64,000 nucleotides of DNA, taken from positions 434,001 to 498,000 of the forward strand of contig QRFJ01000306.1 in assembly GCA_006176705.1 (NCBI GenBank), read 5' to 3'. Position 1 is the first letter of the stretch. Each line of letters opens with the position of its first letter. The notes below the pieces were generated by a model. It ran no database searches, was not told where the DNA came from, and was given only the letters and a program-made list of their open reading frames with translations. This stretch comes from Cocos nucifera. Lineage: Eukaryota > Streptophyta > Magnoliopsida > Arecales > Arecaceae. Of this stretch, positions 26,419 to 36,945 are shown piece by piece. The translations under genes were made by a program, and so were the position numbers.

Positions 26419-27287
26419 ATATAATTCGATTACTAATAATAAAATTTAATTAATATAAGTGGAATTCAAATATATAGCTAAATTTTATGTAATAAATATC
26501 AACTTCTGATGCTATTCAAAAATACTTTAGAAATAATTTCAGAGATATGTCATGCTAAAATTAATTATTTATCATTTATTATTTATATTTTTTAATAAAT
26601 AAGTTCCAAGTTTCAATAACATTTTTTTTAATTCAAACGTGAATAATGTTATTAGTATTTTCATAATAATTGTTATCCAACGAAAATATAATCGTATGGA
26701 TTGTAGTATTTGAACAGTCCCTATAGTCTCTATTTTTTCATATCATATATTTTTTTTTAAAATATCGCATATATATTTCATACAAAAAAATAATTATAAT
26801 AATAAAAAGATATAGAGAAAGAAAAGGAGGAGAGAGAAGTAACGTGGGCTAGAAATTCTCATGGAATGGAGTTGCAAAACTAATGTCGCAGTGATGAAGA
26901 GAAAGAGCCGACGACTTGCAATGAAGAAAATCAGTGATGTATTGCACGGAAGAGAGACTGTGATGGAGAAAGAGCCCAAAACAAAAGAAGAGAAAGAAAG
27001 AAAGAATAAGATTTTGTAGGCGATAGGGAGGTTTCTTCCGATTAGAAACAGAGGGAGAGAGAGCGAAAGAGGGAGGGATGGCAAAAGAATAAGATTTTAT
27101 CGGAAGGAAAGATTTCAGTTCAAATGAAAAATGAGAAGTTATCTCTCTCTGATCCTATCCTCCATTAAAGTATCATCATAGCCTTCAGTAGACAAATGAC
27201 GAAAATAAAATGACGACATGTAGTCATTTAAATACTATTATTAAACTATGCCAGATCAAGTAACGGCCTCTGAGATGCTTCATTTGC
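26419..27287. other. Sequence upstream of the FRS pseudogene
   Basis: AT-rich, with a purine-rich block at 26805-27080 that gives a Leu/Phe/Ser-rich minus-strand frame of no family. No promoter or gene could be assigned. Confidence 0.4.
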
Positions 27288-27376
27288 TACATACATACAT
27301 ACATATATACATACATATATGTATATATATATATATAGATAGATAGATAGATAGATAGATAGATGGATCGATAGAT

Positions 27377-27407
<31 letters not shown>

Positions 27408-27451
27408 CATACATACATACATACATATATATATGTATATATACATACATA

Positions 27452-27487
<36 letters not shown>

Positions 27488-27503
27488 TATGTATATACAT
27501 ACA

Positions 27504-27539
<36 letters not shown>

Positions 27540-27557
27540 TATGTGTGTGTGTGTGTA
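27288..27557. repeat. Compound microsatellite (ACAT/ATAG/ATGT/GT)
   Basis: ACAT-type tetramers, (GATA)n at about 27338-27365, more ACAT tetramers, then a switch to ATGT tetramers at about 27510-27540 and (GT)n. Opposed ACAT and ATGT tracts make it an imperfect palindrome. Repeats of Y-V-C-M in translation are artefacts. Confidence 0.9.
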
Positions 27558-28015
27558 AGAGTTTAAATAGGCATATTAGTTTTTGATTTAAGTCAAGATA
27601 ATTATGGCCTTATTATATAATTAAGATAGTAATTAGGTCTTTTAATAATTTGGGATTCAAATTTCCATACCATCCTATTATTTATATATCTTTATAAAAA
27701 TTGATTATATATATATTTATTATAAAAGATTAATAAATTATAATAAAAATTACTTAATCAAAGATATGGGATTGATGTTTTTTTTTTTAATTTTGGTGAT
27801 CTTTTCTTGGCACCAGTCACTTTCCATCAATATTTAGTATATTTTTAAGCAGATTTGAGTTATCCATGTTTACCCATTAGCATATTTAATTTACTCATGT
27901 TTAATCATTGTAATGTAAGTTAAAAATTAATTACAGCATTTTCGTGTTTGTCAAACATAGATATATATGATCTTTTTTATAGAATTTAATTTTTTATCCA
28001 TGTATGTACTTTACG
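27558..28015. other. Non-coding flank of the CACTA element
   Basis: AT-rich. The 3' end of the CACTA element is expected here or slightly to the left, but no CACTACAAGAAA-type terminus was recognised. Confidence 0.35.
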
Positions 28016-30390
28016 TGACTAAAAAGTGTAGGTATATATGACTTTTCTTGTAGCGAATACAACATCGGCTTCAACTTCATTGGATAGTAGATCAATCCTA
28101 TTCAAAAGAGCTGTCATAAGTTCTTCATCAATAAGATACTCAGTCAATATTTGTTCTTCCTCTTGAAAAGCTTTCTCTTCATGTAGATTTGAATTATCAT
28201 CCATTTTTAGTCAGGTTGGTATGTCATATACGCCTCTAGGTATTATTTTTTGTATGATATGCCAATCATCTCGATATTTTGGATTCTTTAAATATATTAC
28301 TTATTTCATTTGAGTTGCTAATATATACGGTTCATTCTGGTTCTATGTTCATGCAAAGTTTACACTGATAAAATATGGATCGATATGAATATCAATCTTC
28401 TTATTGCTAATATTCCATCATTCATACTGAAACAAGAATACCGAATTTTTGGATCCATACTTCAATTCTATGATATCTATCAATACACCAAGATATTCAA
28501 TCTTCTCTTCTCCTTCATATCCTATCGTAGCAATCTTACTACTTCTTTGTCCGTCTTTGCATCTTAAGCTCTCTTGTATGAAATTTTATTCCTCCAATGA
28601 TACAGGATGTATAGTAGTTAATCCTTCGATCAAGGCCACATGTTAAATTATACAACTCATCGATCGCATCCTCTTCTTTATTGAAATACTTAGATTTTAT
28701 CTATAATATAGCATAAAAAATTATATCGGTATAAGTAATTAATTATATAATTATAAAAATATAATGTAATACTAGTGAAACTTATATGATTTCCAAACTA
28801 TTTTATAAATTCCATCCTATATTGATTATCAACATTTGTATTATTCTCTCTGGATAGTATATCCTTGTGCTCACTACAATAAGTCATGATTTTAATTTTA
28901 CATCGACATGAAAGAATTAGTTAGAACACTAAAATTATGCTAAGATAATACTTACTCAATTAAATCTTTAATTTTTTTCATAATTATTTAGAATATAGAA
29001 GTGTGCCTTAGATAGCTCATTCACATCTATAAACTCAATCTTCTTCCACCCATAGGTCGAACCATTTATTTGAATATGGATAATGTTAGTTCATTGTCAT
29101 CCCATTCACGGTCAGCGTTATAATTTGTATAATTGAATCTTATTTTGATATTATTAAGATACATCGAGCAGAATATGAGACACTTCGTAGCTATGTATGC
29201 TTCCGCTATAAATCCTTCAGGCCATGCCTTATTACGCACATACTTTTTTAGGATACATAAGAATCTACAAATAAAAAATAATTTAAAGAGTTCTAATATA
29301 TTTGCATCTTACAACTGATATATCAAAAAGATTATAATTTTTTATCTTTTAATAGGATACATCCATCAATAATGTATCGAGCCGACTAAAAGAGCTTTCT
29401 TTGGAAGATGAACGGCCTGGTGCACCATAACATCAAAAAATGATGGTGAAAAGATTTTTTTCTAACTTACAAAGAAAAAGCATAATATCCTTCTCGAACT
29501 TTTTAATTAAATTAATCTTCAACTTTCGGCAACATAATTCTCAAAAAAATACTTCCAACTCAACCAATGCAGCTTGAACATCACCACTCAGATAGCCATG
29601 CATCACCGCAGGAAGCAAGTGCTACATCATCATATGGGAGTCATGACTTTTTATGCCAGAGATATTGGTTATAATGGGTCTTTAAGAGTGATTAGCGGAT
29701 AGGAACCGCCGATGACCCATGAAGCAGATTTTCCTTCCATGCTTTAAATGTAAGGAGGACGTATCCTTATTGCATATTAGACATGCTAGATATCCCTTGG
29801 TACTCCATCTAAATAAGTTTTCATATACAGAAAAATTATTTATGGTCTATAAAATCGATGCATACAACTTAAAATTTCTTCGAGTGATAGAATCATATGT
29901 ATATACTCTATTTTTTCATAGCTCCTTCAAATCATCGATTAAGAATTGTAGATATATATCAATTTCATTACCTAATGCTTTCGGATCCAAAATCAATAGT
30001 GACATAAAAATAAATGGCTCTTTCATGCATTTTCAAGATGTTACATCATATACAACTAGCATCACAGGCCACATGCTATAGAAAGTACTCAAATTACCAA
30101 AAGAATTAAATCCATCTATCACTAGACAAAGTTGGATTTTGTGTGGGTCACTTGCAAATAGTGGATACTTTGCATCAAAGTCTTTTCATACTATAGAGTT
30201 AGCCGGATAGCTAAGTATGTTCTCCTCTGAAACCCACTGTTCATGATGACATCTCATTTCTTCAATTATCTTTGTGGACATATACAACCTTTGAAGTCTT
30301 GGAATCAATGAAAAATATCTTAAAACCTTATGAGATATCTTCTTTCATTTTCTGTCATCAGTTTTGTACCTAGGCTCATCACATTGTAGA
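28016..30390 (-). pseudogene. CACTA transposase TNP2, C-terminal half
   Basis: Minus-strand relic of the En/Spm TNP2 transposase, in family order. At the top edge CDEPRYKTDD (about 30375) is followed by VLRYFSLIPRLQRLYMSTK (about 30300). The core has PLFASDPHKIQLCLVIDGFN and YSMWPVMLV (about 30070), then KEPFIFMSLLILDPKALGN, WSTKGYLACLICNKDTSS and MGHRRFL (about 29710). The DUF4218-like region has IFSPSFFDVMVHQAVHLP (about 29430), then AWPEGFIAEAYI (about 29215). The DUF4216-like region starts at GIKFHTREL (about 28580). The acidic tail MDDNSNLHEEKAFQEEEQI (28204) ends at 28019. Numerous stops and frameshifts show it is dead. Its N-terminal half lies across the LTR insertion, at 47922-48694 and again at 62047-62782. 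Confidence 0.85.
30386..30390 (+). other. Target-site duplication (left) of the Athila-like element
   Basis: GTAGA next to the LTR start. The right-hand partner is GTGGA at 62047-62051, or the noisier GTGGG at 47922-47926. One transition separates the better pair. Confidence 0.5.
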
Positions 30391-31453
30391 TGATCGCTAT
30401 CGTAGACGGTCAAAAATAAAATCTAACTCACTGCTATATAGATAGGATGAGTCGGAATCATATCCTCAAGGATCATATTAATTATATTTAAATTATAAAT
30501 TAAAAATAATTAAAAAGATAAAAAATAGAAAATATCATCAAGATAAGATCACAATGGTCTCCTGAGAACTAGATGATTAACTGAACATCAAAAAGTTTCT
30601 CACTGAAATTTTTATCCTAAAATCTGAGGTCTTCCTTCTAATAACTTAGAGTAGGGATCAAGATCAGGAAGAAAAGATTTTATAAAGAAGATGGTTTAAA
30701 TTTATGAAGAAAAAAAAAAAGAAAAAGGATATAGCTGCTATTTAGAAAAAGAGAGAGAGGAAGGAAGAGAGGAGGCCGTGGAAAGGCTTGAGAGGCTGCC
30801 GGCAGCTCTGAGCAAATATATAGAGGAGATGGAGAGTAGAGTTTGAATTAGAAAGAAGATTTAGAAGTAATTATATTTTGATAGGATTTGTCACGGATGG
30901 ATTTTCTCCACCACCTGTCCACGTAGACTTGCCCACAGAACCCGCCATGCTGCATGCAGTACCGCTCACGAACCCGCTAACCATAGCTTTACACATCTGC
31001 TATCAATCTCACGAACCCGCTATCAACCGTGCATGAAACCATGCCTGCAAAATCTTCACGGACCCACAAAGCCGCACGGTGCTTGTTAACTGCCCATGCT
31101 TGATGCCACGTAAAAAAATTGGACCGCACTCAGCGAACCACCAGTGCGTGAAAATCAATAGCAACCCTTTTTACCAATAAAATTACAAAAAAAAATTATT
31201 CCTTCATAAAGACCCCTTTTTTTTTTTTTTTACATAATATTTTTATTTTCTATAATATCATATGCATCCTTCTTTTAATTTAATTCTATTTTACAACCAA
31301 TTTGTTCTAATTTTTTTCGTTATGACCCATAAATCGTGCTCTTTCAAGTAGTAATTCTATTTTCTGCAAAGATAGATAAAAATATCAATTTTTAAAGATT
31401 AAAAATAAATAAATTAATTAATTAATATTTATATATACATAATATATACATCA
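30391..31453 (-). repeat. 3' LTR of the Athila-like element
   Basis: Plus-strand ends are TGATCGCTATCGTAGACGG and AATATATACATCA. It aligns with 46396-47921 and 60536-62046 but lacks about 430 bp present there (60650-61085), apparently lost between AATTAAAAA-type repeats. It contains a GC-richer block (30900-31110) with repeated ACGAACCCGC words. Confidence 0.75.
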
Positions 31454-31466
31454 CACCTTCCAATTT
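31454..31466 (-). promoter_or_regulatory. Polypurine tract of the Athila-like element
   Basis: The minus strand reads AATTGGAAGGTGTG immediately before the LTR start TGATGTATATATT. This is the expected position for plus-strand DNA priming. Confidence 0.5.
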
Positions 31467-32388
31467 GAACTTTGCTCGTTCTCGAGTAAAGAAGATAAAT
31501 TAGCAATATATACTGACTTAATCTTGAATTAAAAGTTAAGTTTAGATAATATTTCTAAAGATAGCTGATATTCGGTTAGACGATTAAAGAGGTATCTCAT
31601 CGGATTACTAATTTGATCCAACTAGTGATTGGATGTTAGCCATTGAAACTTTTAGAGATCTTCTTTTACCAACTCCTCATTTTACTCTTTAAATCCTCTA
31701 AGTTGATGTGAGAAGAGTTTATTGTCTTCAACTTAGTTCCCTCATTATCCGCTCTTTTTTCTTCTTTTCTTTTTAGAATTCTTACATTCTCATCTTTTGA
31801 TGCGAACCACAATGCTTACTTAGACGAAGGAGCCCGATTACTCAGTGAGACAATGCTAAATTTCTTTTTAACTCACATTGCTCATCTTTTTAATGCGAAC
31901 CATAATGCTTACTTAGGCAAAGAGGTCCGGTCACTCAGTGAAAAATTAATGTATTTTTTTCTCTCTTTTTTAAGATTTTTAAAGAAACTTTTGCATATTT
32001 TGACCTTTTCATCCAACTCTCATAAAGTAGATTCTTGATTGAGATCAGTAAGAAGAGAATTCTAGAATCATTCTTAAAATTTAGTCTGATCTAGACCCTA
32101 CCATTCATTAATTTTTTTTAATAATTTATTCCTTGATATCTCTAAAATTATTTAGACCATTAATCATTGATTAGGATATCTAATTAACTCTTAATTAAAA
32201 TAAAATTTTGGATACATAAAGCTAATTATTTTAAATCATACTTAAGGACTCATAAGTTTTAAAGTTAGTTATTCTTCCTCCCAACTTAATTTTCATGATC
32301 CTTCATGGAAGAAGAGAAAAATAAAAATATTTATCAAGAAGGAGTACCACCTGATTTATTGTTAGCAGGTTCTTCATTATGCTCCATC
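31467..32388 (-). other. 3' non-coding interior of the Athila-like element
   Basis: No open frame of note. It holds two similar ~50-bp words, at about 31799-31850 and 31890-31945, each with GCGAACC..AATGCTTACTTAG followed by CACTCAGTG or TACTCAGTG. Confidence 0.5.
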
Positions 32389-32393
32389 AGGTT
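32389..32393 (+). other. Target-site duplication of element B, left copy
   Basis: AGGTT, identical to the right copy at 38076-38080. Confidence 0.95.
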
Positions 32394-33458
32394 TGTTGGG
32401 GATAAATCCCGCTCCTGCCGAAGCCCGGCCCAACGCTCAGCCCAATGTAACCAGTAGCCGCTGAAGAGCTTCAGCGCCAGGCGCCAGGCCGAACTCCCCT
32501 GCACCAAGGTCCGGGCCGAACTGCCTAGAGGCCGAATCAGCGAGCCCTGGCCGAACTCCTTCGGATCCCACGGCCGAGCTCCTTCGGACCGACCCCAGGC
32601 GAGCCCGGGCAGCCGAACTCCTTCGGATCCCACGGCCGAGCTCCTTCGGACCGACCCCAGGCGAGCCCGTGCAGCCGAACTCCTTCGGACCGAACTCCTC
32701 AGCGAGCCCTGGCCGAACCAACTAGCAACCGAAGTCCTTCAACTGGCCAGCCGAGCTTCTTCGGGCCTCTCAGCGGCCGAACTCTACAGACGGCCGACCC
32801 TTCAGCCAGACGAACTCCCCCAGCTTCCCCCTCGGCCGAACTCTGTTACAAGTCCGAACTCCATTGGACGAACTGTCGCCTGCGGCAAGACCGGACGGCG
32901 CCTTCCTCTCCGTACCGGACTCCATGCGGCCGACGACTCGCCAGTATGGCTCCCACGATCTACCGGACGACGCCTTCCTCTCCGTACCGGACTCCATGCG
33001 GCCCGACGACTCGCCAGTATGGCTCCCACGATCTACCGGACGACGCCTTCCTCTCCGTACCGGACTCCATGCGGCCCACGACTCGCCGGTATGGCTCCCA
33101 CGATCTACCAGACGACGCCTTCCTCCCCGTACCAAACTCCATGCTGCTCGACGACTCTCTGCCAGACGGCACAGCCGTCACCATCAACTAAGCTCCGCTA
33201 TAAAAGGACCCCTCCCGACATACTAAGGCTAAGCTCTCTGAACTCTCGGCTCTCTAAGCTCTCCTCCACACCTCTAAGCTCCGGAACTCATTCCGAGCAC
33301 TCCATTACTGTTGGTCGGAAACTAACTTGACCGTCGGAGGGTCCTACCGGAGCCACCACCCCACCGGTTCCGGGCGGGACTTCGTTTTGCAGGTCTCGGC
33401 GGCGCCCAGCGGCTTCGATTGCGGCGACCTCCGGCGGCGACGGATTTCTGCACCAACA
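32394..33458 (+). repeat. 5' LTR of element B
   Basis: TGTTGGGGATAAATCCCGCT to CTGCACCAACA (1065 bp). U3 contains repeated CCGAACTCCTTCGG and CCGAGCTCCTTCGG words. Just upstream of the TATA box (TATAAAA, 33199-33205) are about three 73-bp repeats with CCGGACGACGCCTTCCTCTC. The conserved R/U5 block follows. Confidence 0.95.
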
Positions 33459-33460
33459 GA

Positions 33461-33480
33461 TTGGCGCCGTCTGTGGGAAC
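33461..33480 (+). promoter_or_regulatory. Primer-binding site of element B
   Basis: TTGGCGCCGTCTGTGGGAAC two bases after the LTR. TGGCGCCGT matches the complement of the 3' end of plant tRNA-Asp over nine bases. Elements A and C keep only TTGGCGC before diverging. Confidence 0.6.
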
Positions 33481-33596
33481 AAGGGATCGAACCTCCGAGG
33501 TTCCCTTGTTCTTAAAGGAGTGCTCGGCGACGATTTTCCGCCCCTGCTCCGGATCTCTCTTCTCCCTCTTCAGAATTCCTTCTCTGGAAAGAGGAA

Positions 33597-34700
33597 ATGC
33601 CCCCCAGAAGGGCTTCGACGCGGCGCTCGACGGCTTCCGCGGCTCGATCCCCTCCGAGTCCGTCTGTCCCTGCTCCGGCCCCGGTGACTCAGCCCCCGTC
33701 TATAGCCGCGGTGGATACGGAGCAGTTCAACCAGCTCATCCAGCACGTTCGCGGTCTCACGGAGGCGGTGCTGCACCAACAAGTCCCAGTGCCAGCCCGA
33801 CCGGCGCGGGACTCCCCGAAGTCGGATGATCCAGTCCAAGAGCGACCGGCTTGGGCAGCCCGACCTCCGATACCCGGATTGGGGAGGCGGAGGAGGGAGA
33901 GCCCTCGTTCGGATCATGGATCGACCAAGGGTGAAGCCTCGCGCCCATCTCACCAGAAAGCCTTGGAGATCAGAGACCGTGAGGACCTGCTGGGCCAAAG
34001 GCTCTTGGAAATGAACCGGCAAATTGAAGAACTTCGTCCCCCCTCGCGTGGTGATGACGTTTGTGCAGACCCTCCTTTCTCGCAGAAAATCATGCAAGAA
34101 CCTGTTCCACCGACCTTCGAGCTCCCTCGACTGGAAAGCTACGATGGAACTTCTGATCCGGTTGATCACCTGGGGGCCTTCCGGGCCATGATGCTGCTTC
34201 ACGGCGCTTCAGATGCCGTGCTGTGCCGAGCCTTCCCGTCTACCTTAAAGGGAGCAGCGAGGAACTGGTACTCGGCGTTGAAGCCCAACACGATCTTCTC
34301 GTTCGACCAGATGAGCAGTCGGTTCGCGGCCCACTTCATCAGCAGCCGACGACCGAGCCGAGGTTCAGATTCCCTGATGAGCGTCAAGCAGAAGCAAGGG
34401 GAATCCATCCGGGCTTACGTCACTCGATTCAACGCCGCGGCATTGGAAGTCCGGGACCTGGACCAGTCTGTCGCGATGGCCGCACTTAAGGGCGGCCTTC
34501 AGAAAAATAACTTGCTGTTCTCTCTAGAAAAAAGGTATCCCAGGGACTTCGCCGACCTGCTGGCTCGAGCCGAGAGATATGCCCGTGCGGAGGAAGCCTT
34601 CAAATTGAAAGATGAGGAGCTCGTCAGAACGGGTCGGCTGGGTAAATTCCTCCGGTACCGGCCTGAAGCAGAAAAAGATCGGCTAAGGGCGCTGCCGTAG
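33597..34700 (+). CDS. Tat-like gag of element B, open but lacking the zinc-binding region
   Basis: Open frame of 367 codons starting MPPRRASTRRSTASAARSPP. An N-terminal Pro/Ser-rich part (1-120) precedes a coiled segment around LLGQRLLEMNRQIEELR (about 140-156). The capsid-type retrotransposon gag domain spans about residues 180-345: FELPRLESYDGTSDPVDHL, then FPSTLKGAARNWYSAL, FDQMSSRFAAHFISSRRPSR and RYPRDFADLLARAERYAR. It would assemble into particles. Compared with element C, 111 codons are missing after KDEELV; the in-frame deletion is flanked by a 16-bp direct repeat (34614-34629 here). It removes the Arg-rich linker and the CX2HX4HX4C finger, so nucleic-acid binding should be impaired. 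The frame then ends with RTGRLGKFLRYRPEAEKD, as in element C. Confidence 0.9.
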   Translation: MPPRRASTRRSTASAARSPPSPSVPAPAPVTQPPSIAAVDTEQFNQLIQHVRGLTEAVLHQQVPVPARPARDSPKSDDPVQERPAWAARPPIPGLGRRRRESPRSDHGSTKGEASRPSHQKALEIRDREDLLGQRLLEMNRQIEELRPPSRGDDVCADPPFSQKIMQEPVPPTFELPRLESYDGTSDPVDHLGAFRAMMLLHGASDAVLCRAFPSTLKGAARNWYSALKPNTIFSFDQMSSRFAAHFISSRRPSRGSDSLMSVKQKQGESIRAYVTRFNAAALEVRDLDQSVAMAALKGGLQKNNLLFSLEKRYPRDFADLLARAERYARAEEAFKLKDEELVRTGRLGKFLRYRPEAEKDRLRALP

Positions 34701-35700
34701 CCAGACTACAAGAAGGTCGGCCACCTTACGGCGTCATTCACATGGCCCCTGGAAAGATCTCGGTGCATCAGCGATTCGCCATCTCCCAGCAACAAGAGCT
34801 TGCACCAAATTGAGGAGTTCAGCATGAGGAGGTCGTCCACCCCGGAACTTATTGCCGAAGAAATGCGGAGGAATCAGCCTTAGGGAGGAGCCCAATCGCC
34901 CCTAAGAGAGAAACGGAGAGCAGAAGTTCCCCCGCTGAAGCGGAATGAAGTTCGGCGCGAGGAAGGCCGAACCCACCTATGAGCCCGTCAGCGAGGAAGC
35001 TCCGACAAAGAAGTATGAAGTCCTCCCGCGGAAGCTTCCGCGGGAAAGTGGAACGAAGTTCGGCGCAAGTAAGGCCGAACTCACGCTCCAGAATGTCCCC
35101 CAAAGGAACCGCCTACAAAGTGTTCACTGGAGGCGGAATGAAGTTCGGGCGAGAAAAGCCGGGCTCACCCCAAAGCTCGGCATCAAGGTAAAATGAAGCT
35201 CGGTGGAAAGCCGAACTCCTCAACTCAACCTCCAAAATAAAGTTCGGCGCTGGCAAGGACGGAACGAAGCCCCCCTCCCGGAAGGTTCCGCAACTACGAC
35301 CCGCTCCTCTAACTCGAATTCTCGGCAAAGTTAAGAGCCAACCGCCAAGACCTGAAGGACTACGGCCTCTCCAAACATGCGCGATCAAGGAGAAGATCGG
35401 CTATAGGCACTGCCGTAACCGGAAAAGACAAGAAGGTTGGCCGTCCCGCGGCGTCATCAACGCCACCCCGGGGAGGAGCTAGGAGCTAGCTACATCGGTG
35501 ATTGTCATCCCCAGCGACAAAGTCAAGAGAAGCATGGTCCAAATTATGAAGGCCGGCATGAGATAGAGGAGGTCGTCTGGACGGGACTTGCTGCTCGAGG
35601 GAGCTCCGAGGAACAACGCCCCGTCAACCCCTCAAACGAGAGCGCGCTGTCCACGATTTCCCTTCGGTAAAATTCTCCCCTCTGCATAATATTATTTCTG
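34701..35700 (+). pseudogene. Rearranged gag/pol-end remnants of element B
   Basis: Two copies of the segment that follows gag are present, at 34701-34880 and 35400-35640. Both contain a GGCGTCAT..AACG/CAC block and GAGGAGGTCGTC, corresponding to the pol end relic in A. Between them (34940-35290) are about five degenerate repeats of GAAGTTCGGCGC..AAGGCCGAACTC. Open frames in this stretch have no family. A block conserved in A, B and C (AATAATATTATTTCTGGATGCGAAAACTATG in split form) closes it at about 35690-35720. Confidence 0.55.
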
Positions 35701-35749
35701 GATGCGAAAACTATGCGATGACAGGAGAAGCAGCAGTCAATAATCGCCG

Positions 35750-36475
35750 CGCATTAGGAACAGGAGGAGAACCTCGTCCTAGCGTGAGCAAAGTCGAAGG
35801 CCCCGTCCACAAAGGACGGGATGGGGGGAGAAGCGAGGACGACGGTCCTCATGTGCCCCCACAGCCGGCTAGGAACAGGAGGAGAACCTCGTCCTAGCAC
35901 GAGCAAAGTCGAAGGCCCCGTCCACAAAGGACGGGATGGGGGGAGAAGCGAGGACGACGGTCCTCATGTGCCCCCACAGCCGGCTAGGAACAGGAGGAGA
36001 ACCTCGTCCTAGCACGAGCAAAGTCGAAGGCCCCGTCCACAAAGGACGGGATGGGGGGAGAAGCGAGGACGACGGTCCTCATGTGCCCCCACAGCCGGCT
36101 AGGAACAGGAGGAGAACCTCGTCCTAGCACGAGCAAAGTCGAAGGCCCCATCCACAAAGGACGGGATGGGGGGAGAAGCGAGGACGACGGTCCTCATGTG
36201 CCCCCACAGCCGGCTAGGAACAGGAGGAGAACCTCGTCCTAGCAAGAGCAAAGTCGAAGGCCCCGTCCACCAAGGACGGGATGGGGGGAGAGGCGAGGAC
36301 GACGGTCCTCATGTGCCCCCACAGCCGGCTAGGAACAGGAGGAGAACCTCATCCTAGCGTGAGCAAAGTCGAAGGCCCCGTCCACCAAGGACGGGATGGG
36401 GGGAGAGGCAAGGACGACGGTCCCCATGTGCCCCCACAGCCCGTTGGGAACAAGAGGAGAACCTCGTCCTGACGT
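35750..36475 (+). repeat. 115-bp tandem array with three inverted repeats per unit
   Basis: Seven starts of AGGAACAGGAGGAGAACC at 35756, 35871, 35986, 36101, 36216, 36331 and (variant) 36446, exactly 115 bp apart. Each unit carries GCTAGGA...TCCTAGC, CCCGTCC-acaaa-GGACGGG and GAGGAC-gacg-GTCCTC. Units are nearly identical. Because 115 is not a multiple of 3, the 63-codon frames seen in each unit shift from copy to copy and are not a repeated protein. Confidence 0.95.
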
Positions 36476-36945
36476 GAGCAAGGTCCAAGGCCGAGCCCCA
36501 GAGTCTACGGCAAGCTTCACTGCAGAAGACGAGGTCTCCTTTGGACCTCAGCTTCAACTTCGGTGTCAGCATCAGCGGGAGACGGAATCTCCCCCAAGCG
36601 ATCATAACCTTGACTGCGAAAGAGGAGGTCCCCCCCGAATCGACTTCGGTTGATGAAGGCAATGTCAACTCCGACCCTGACCACGGGGGGGTGACATTGA
36701 CTCCGGCCTCAACGTCGGCTTCACCAATTTTGGCTGGAAACGAGTCCCACTTCAACTCCAAACATCGGCTGGGGATGAGACCTCCCCCAAGCCTTAGCTT
36801 CAACTTCAGCGTCAATATTGGCTGGAGATGAGACCTCCCCCGAGCTTCAGCTACAACAAATGCGGAGCCTGGAAGAAGACTTCCGCAGTCGCCTGTTTTG
36901 GTACTCCCTTCCTTCAATTTTTGAACTCGGGAGTGGGGGGGCTAC
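36476..36945 (+). other. Remaining 3' region and polypurine-like tract of element B
   Basis: Degenerate CTTCAACTTCGGC..GGAGATGAGACC repeats, related to the array of element A, run to about 36860. A conserved block (GGAGCCTGGAAGAAGACTTC to TTTTGGTACTCCCTTCC) follows, then AACTCGGGAGTGGGGGGGCT, the likely polypurine tract, just before the LTR. The same block is in A (10630-10711) and C (45175-45259). Confidence 0.7.

Noticed and set aside
26794..27084. Leu/Phe-rich minus-strand frame resembling a membrane protein
   Set aside because: It is the complement of a purine-rich tract, without family resemblance or gene signals.
28040..28056. TTTTCTTGTAGCG as a CACTA terminal repeat
   Set aside because: It is in the wrong orientation for a left end and lies inside the TNP2 tail reading frame.
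33570..34202. 210-codon minus-strand frame opposite gag
   Set aside because: It is the antisense shadow of the gag frame in a GC-rich sequence; no domain is recognisable.
35821..36472. Five overlapping 63-codon frames that look like a repeated protein
   Set aside because: The unit is 115 bp, so each copy starts in a different frame; they end in the next unit and lie in a non-coding 3' array of a retroelement.
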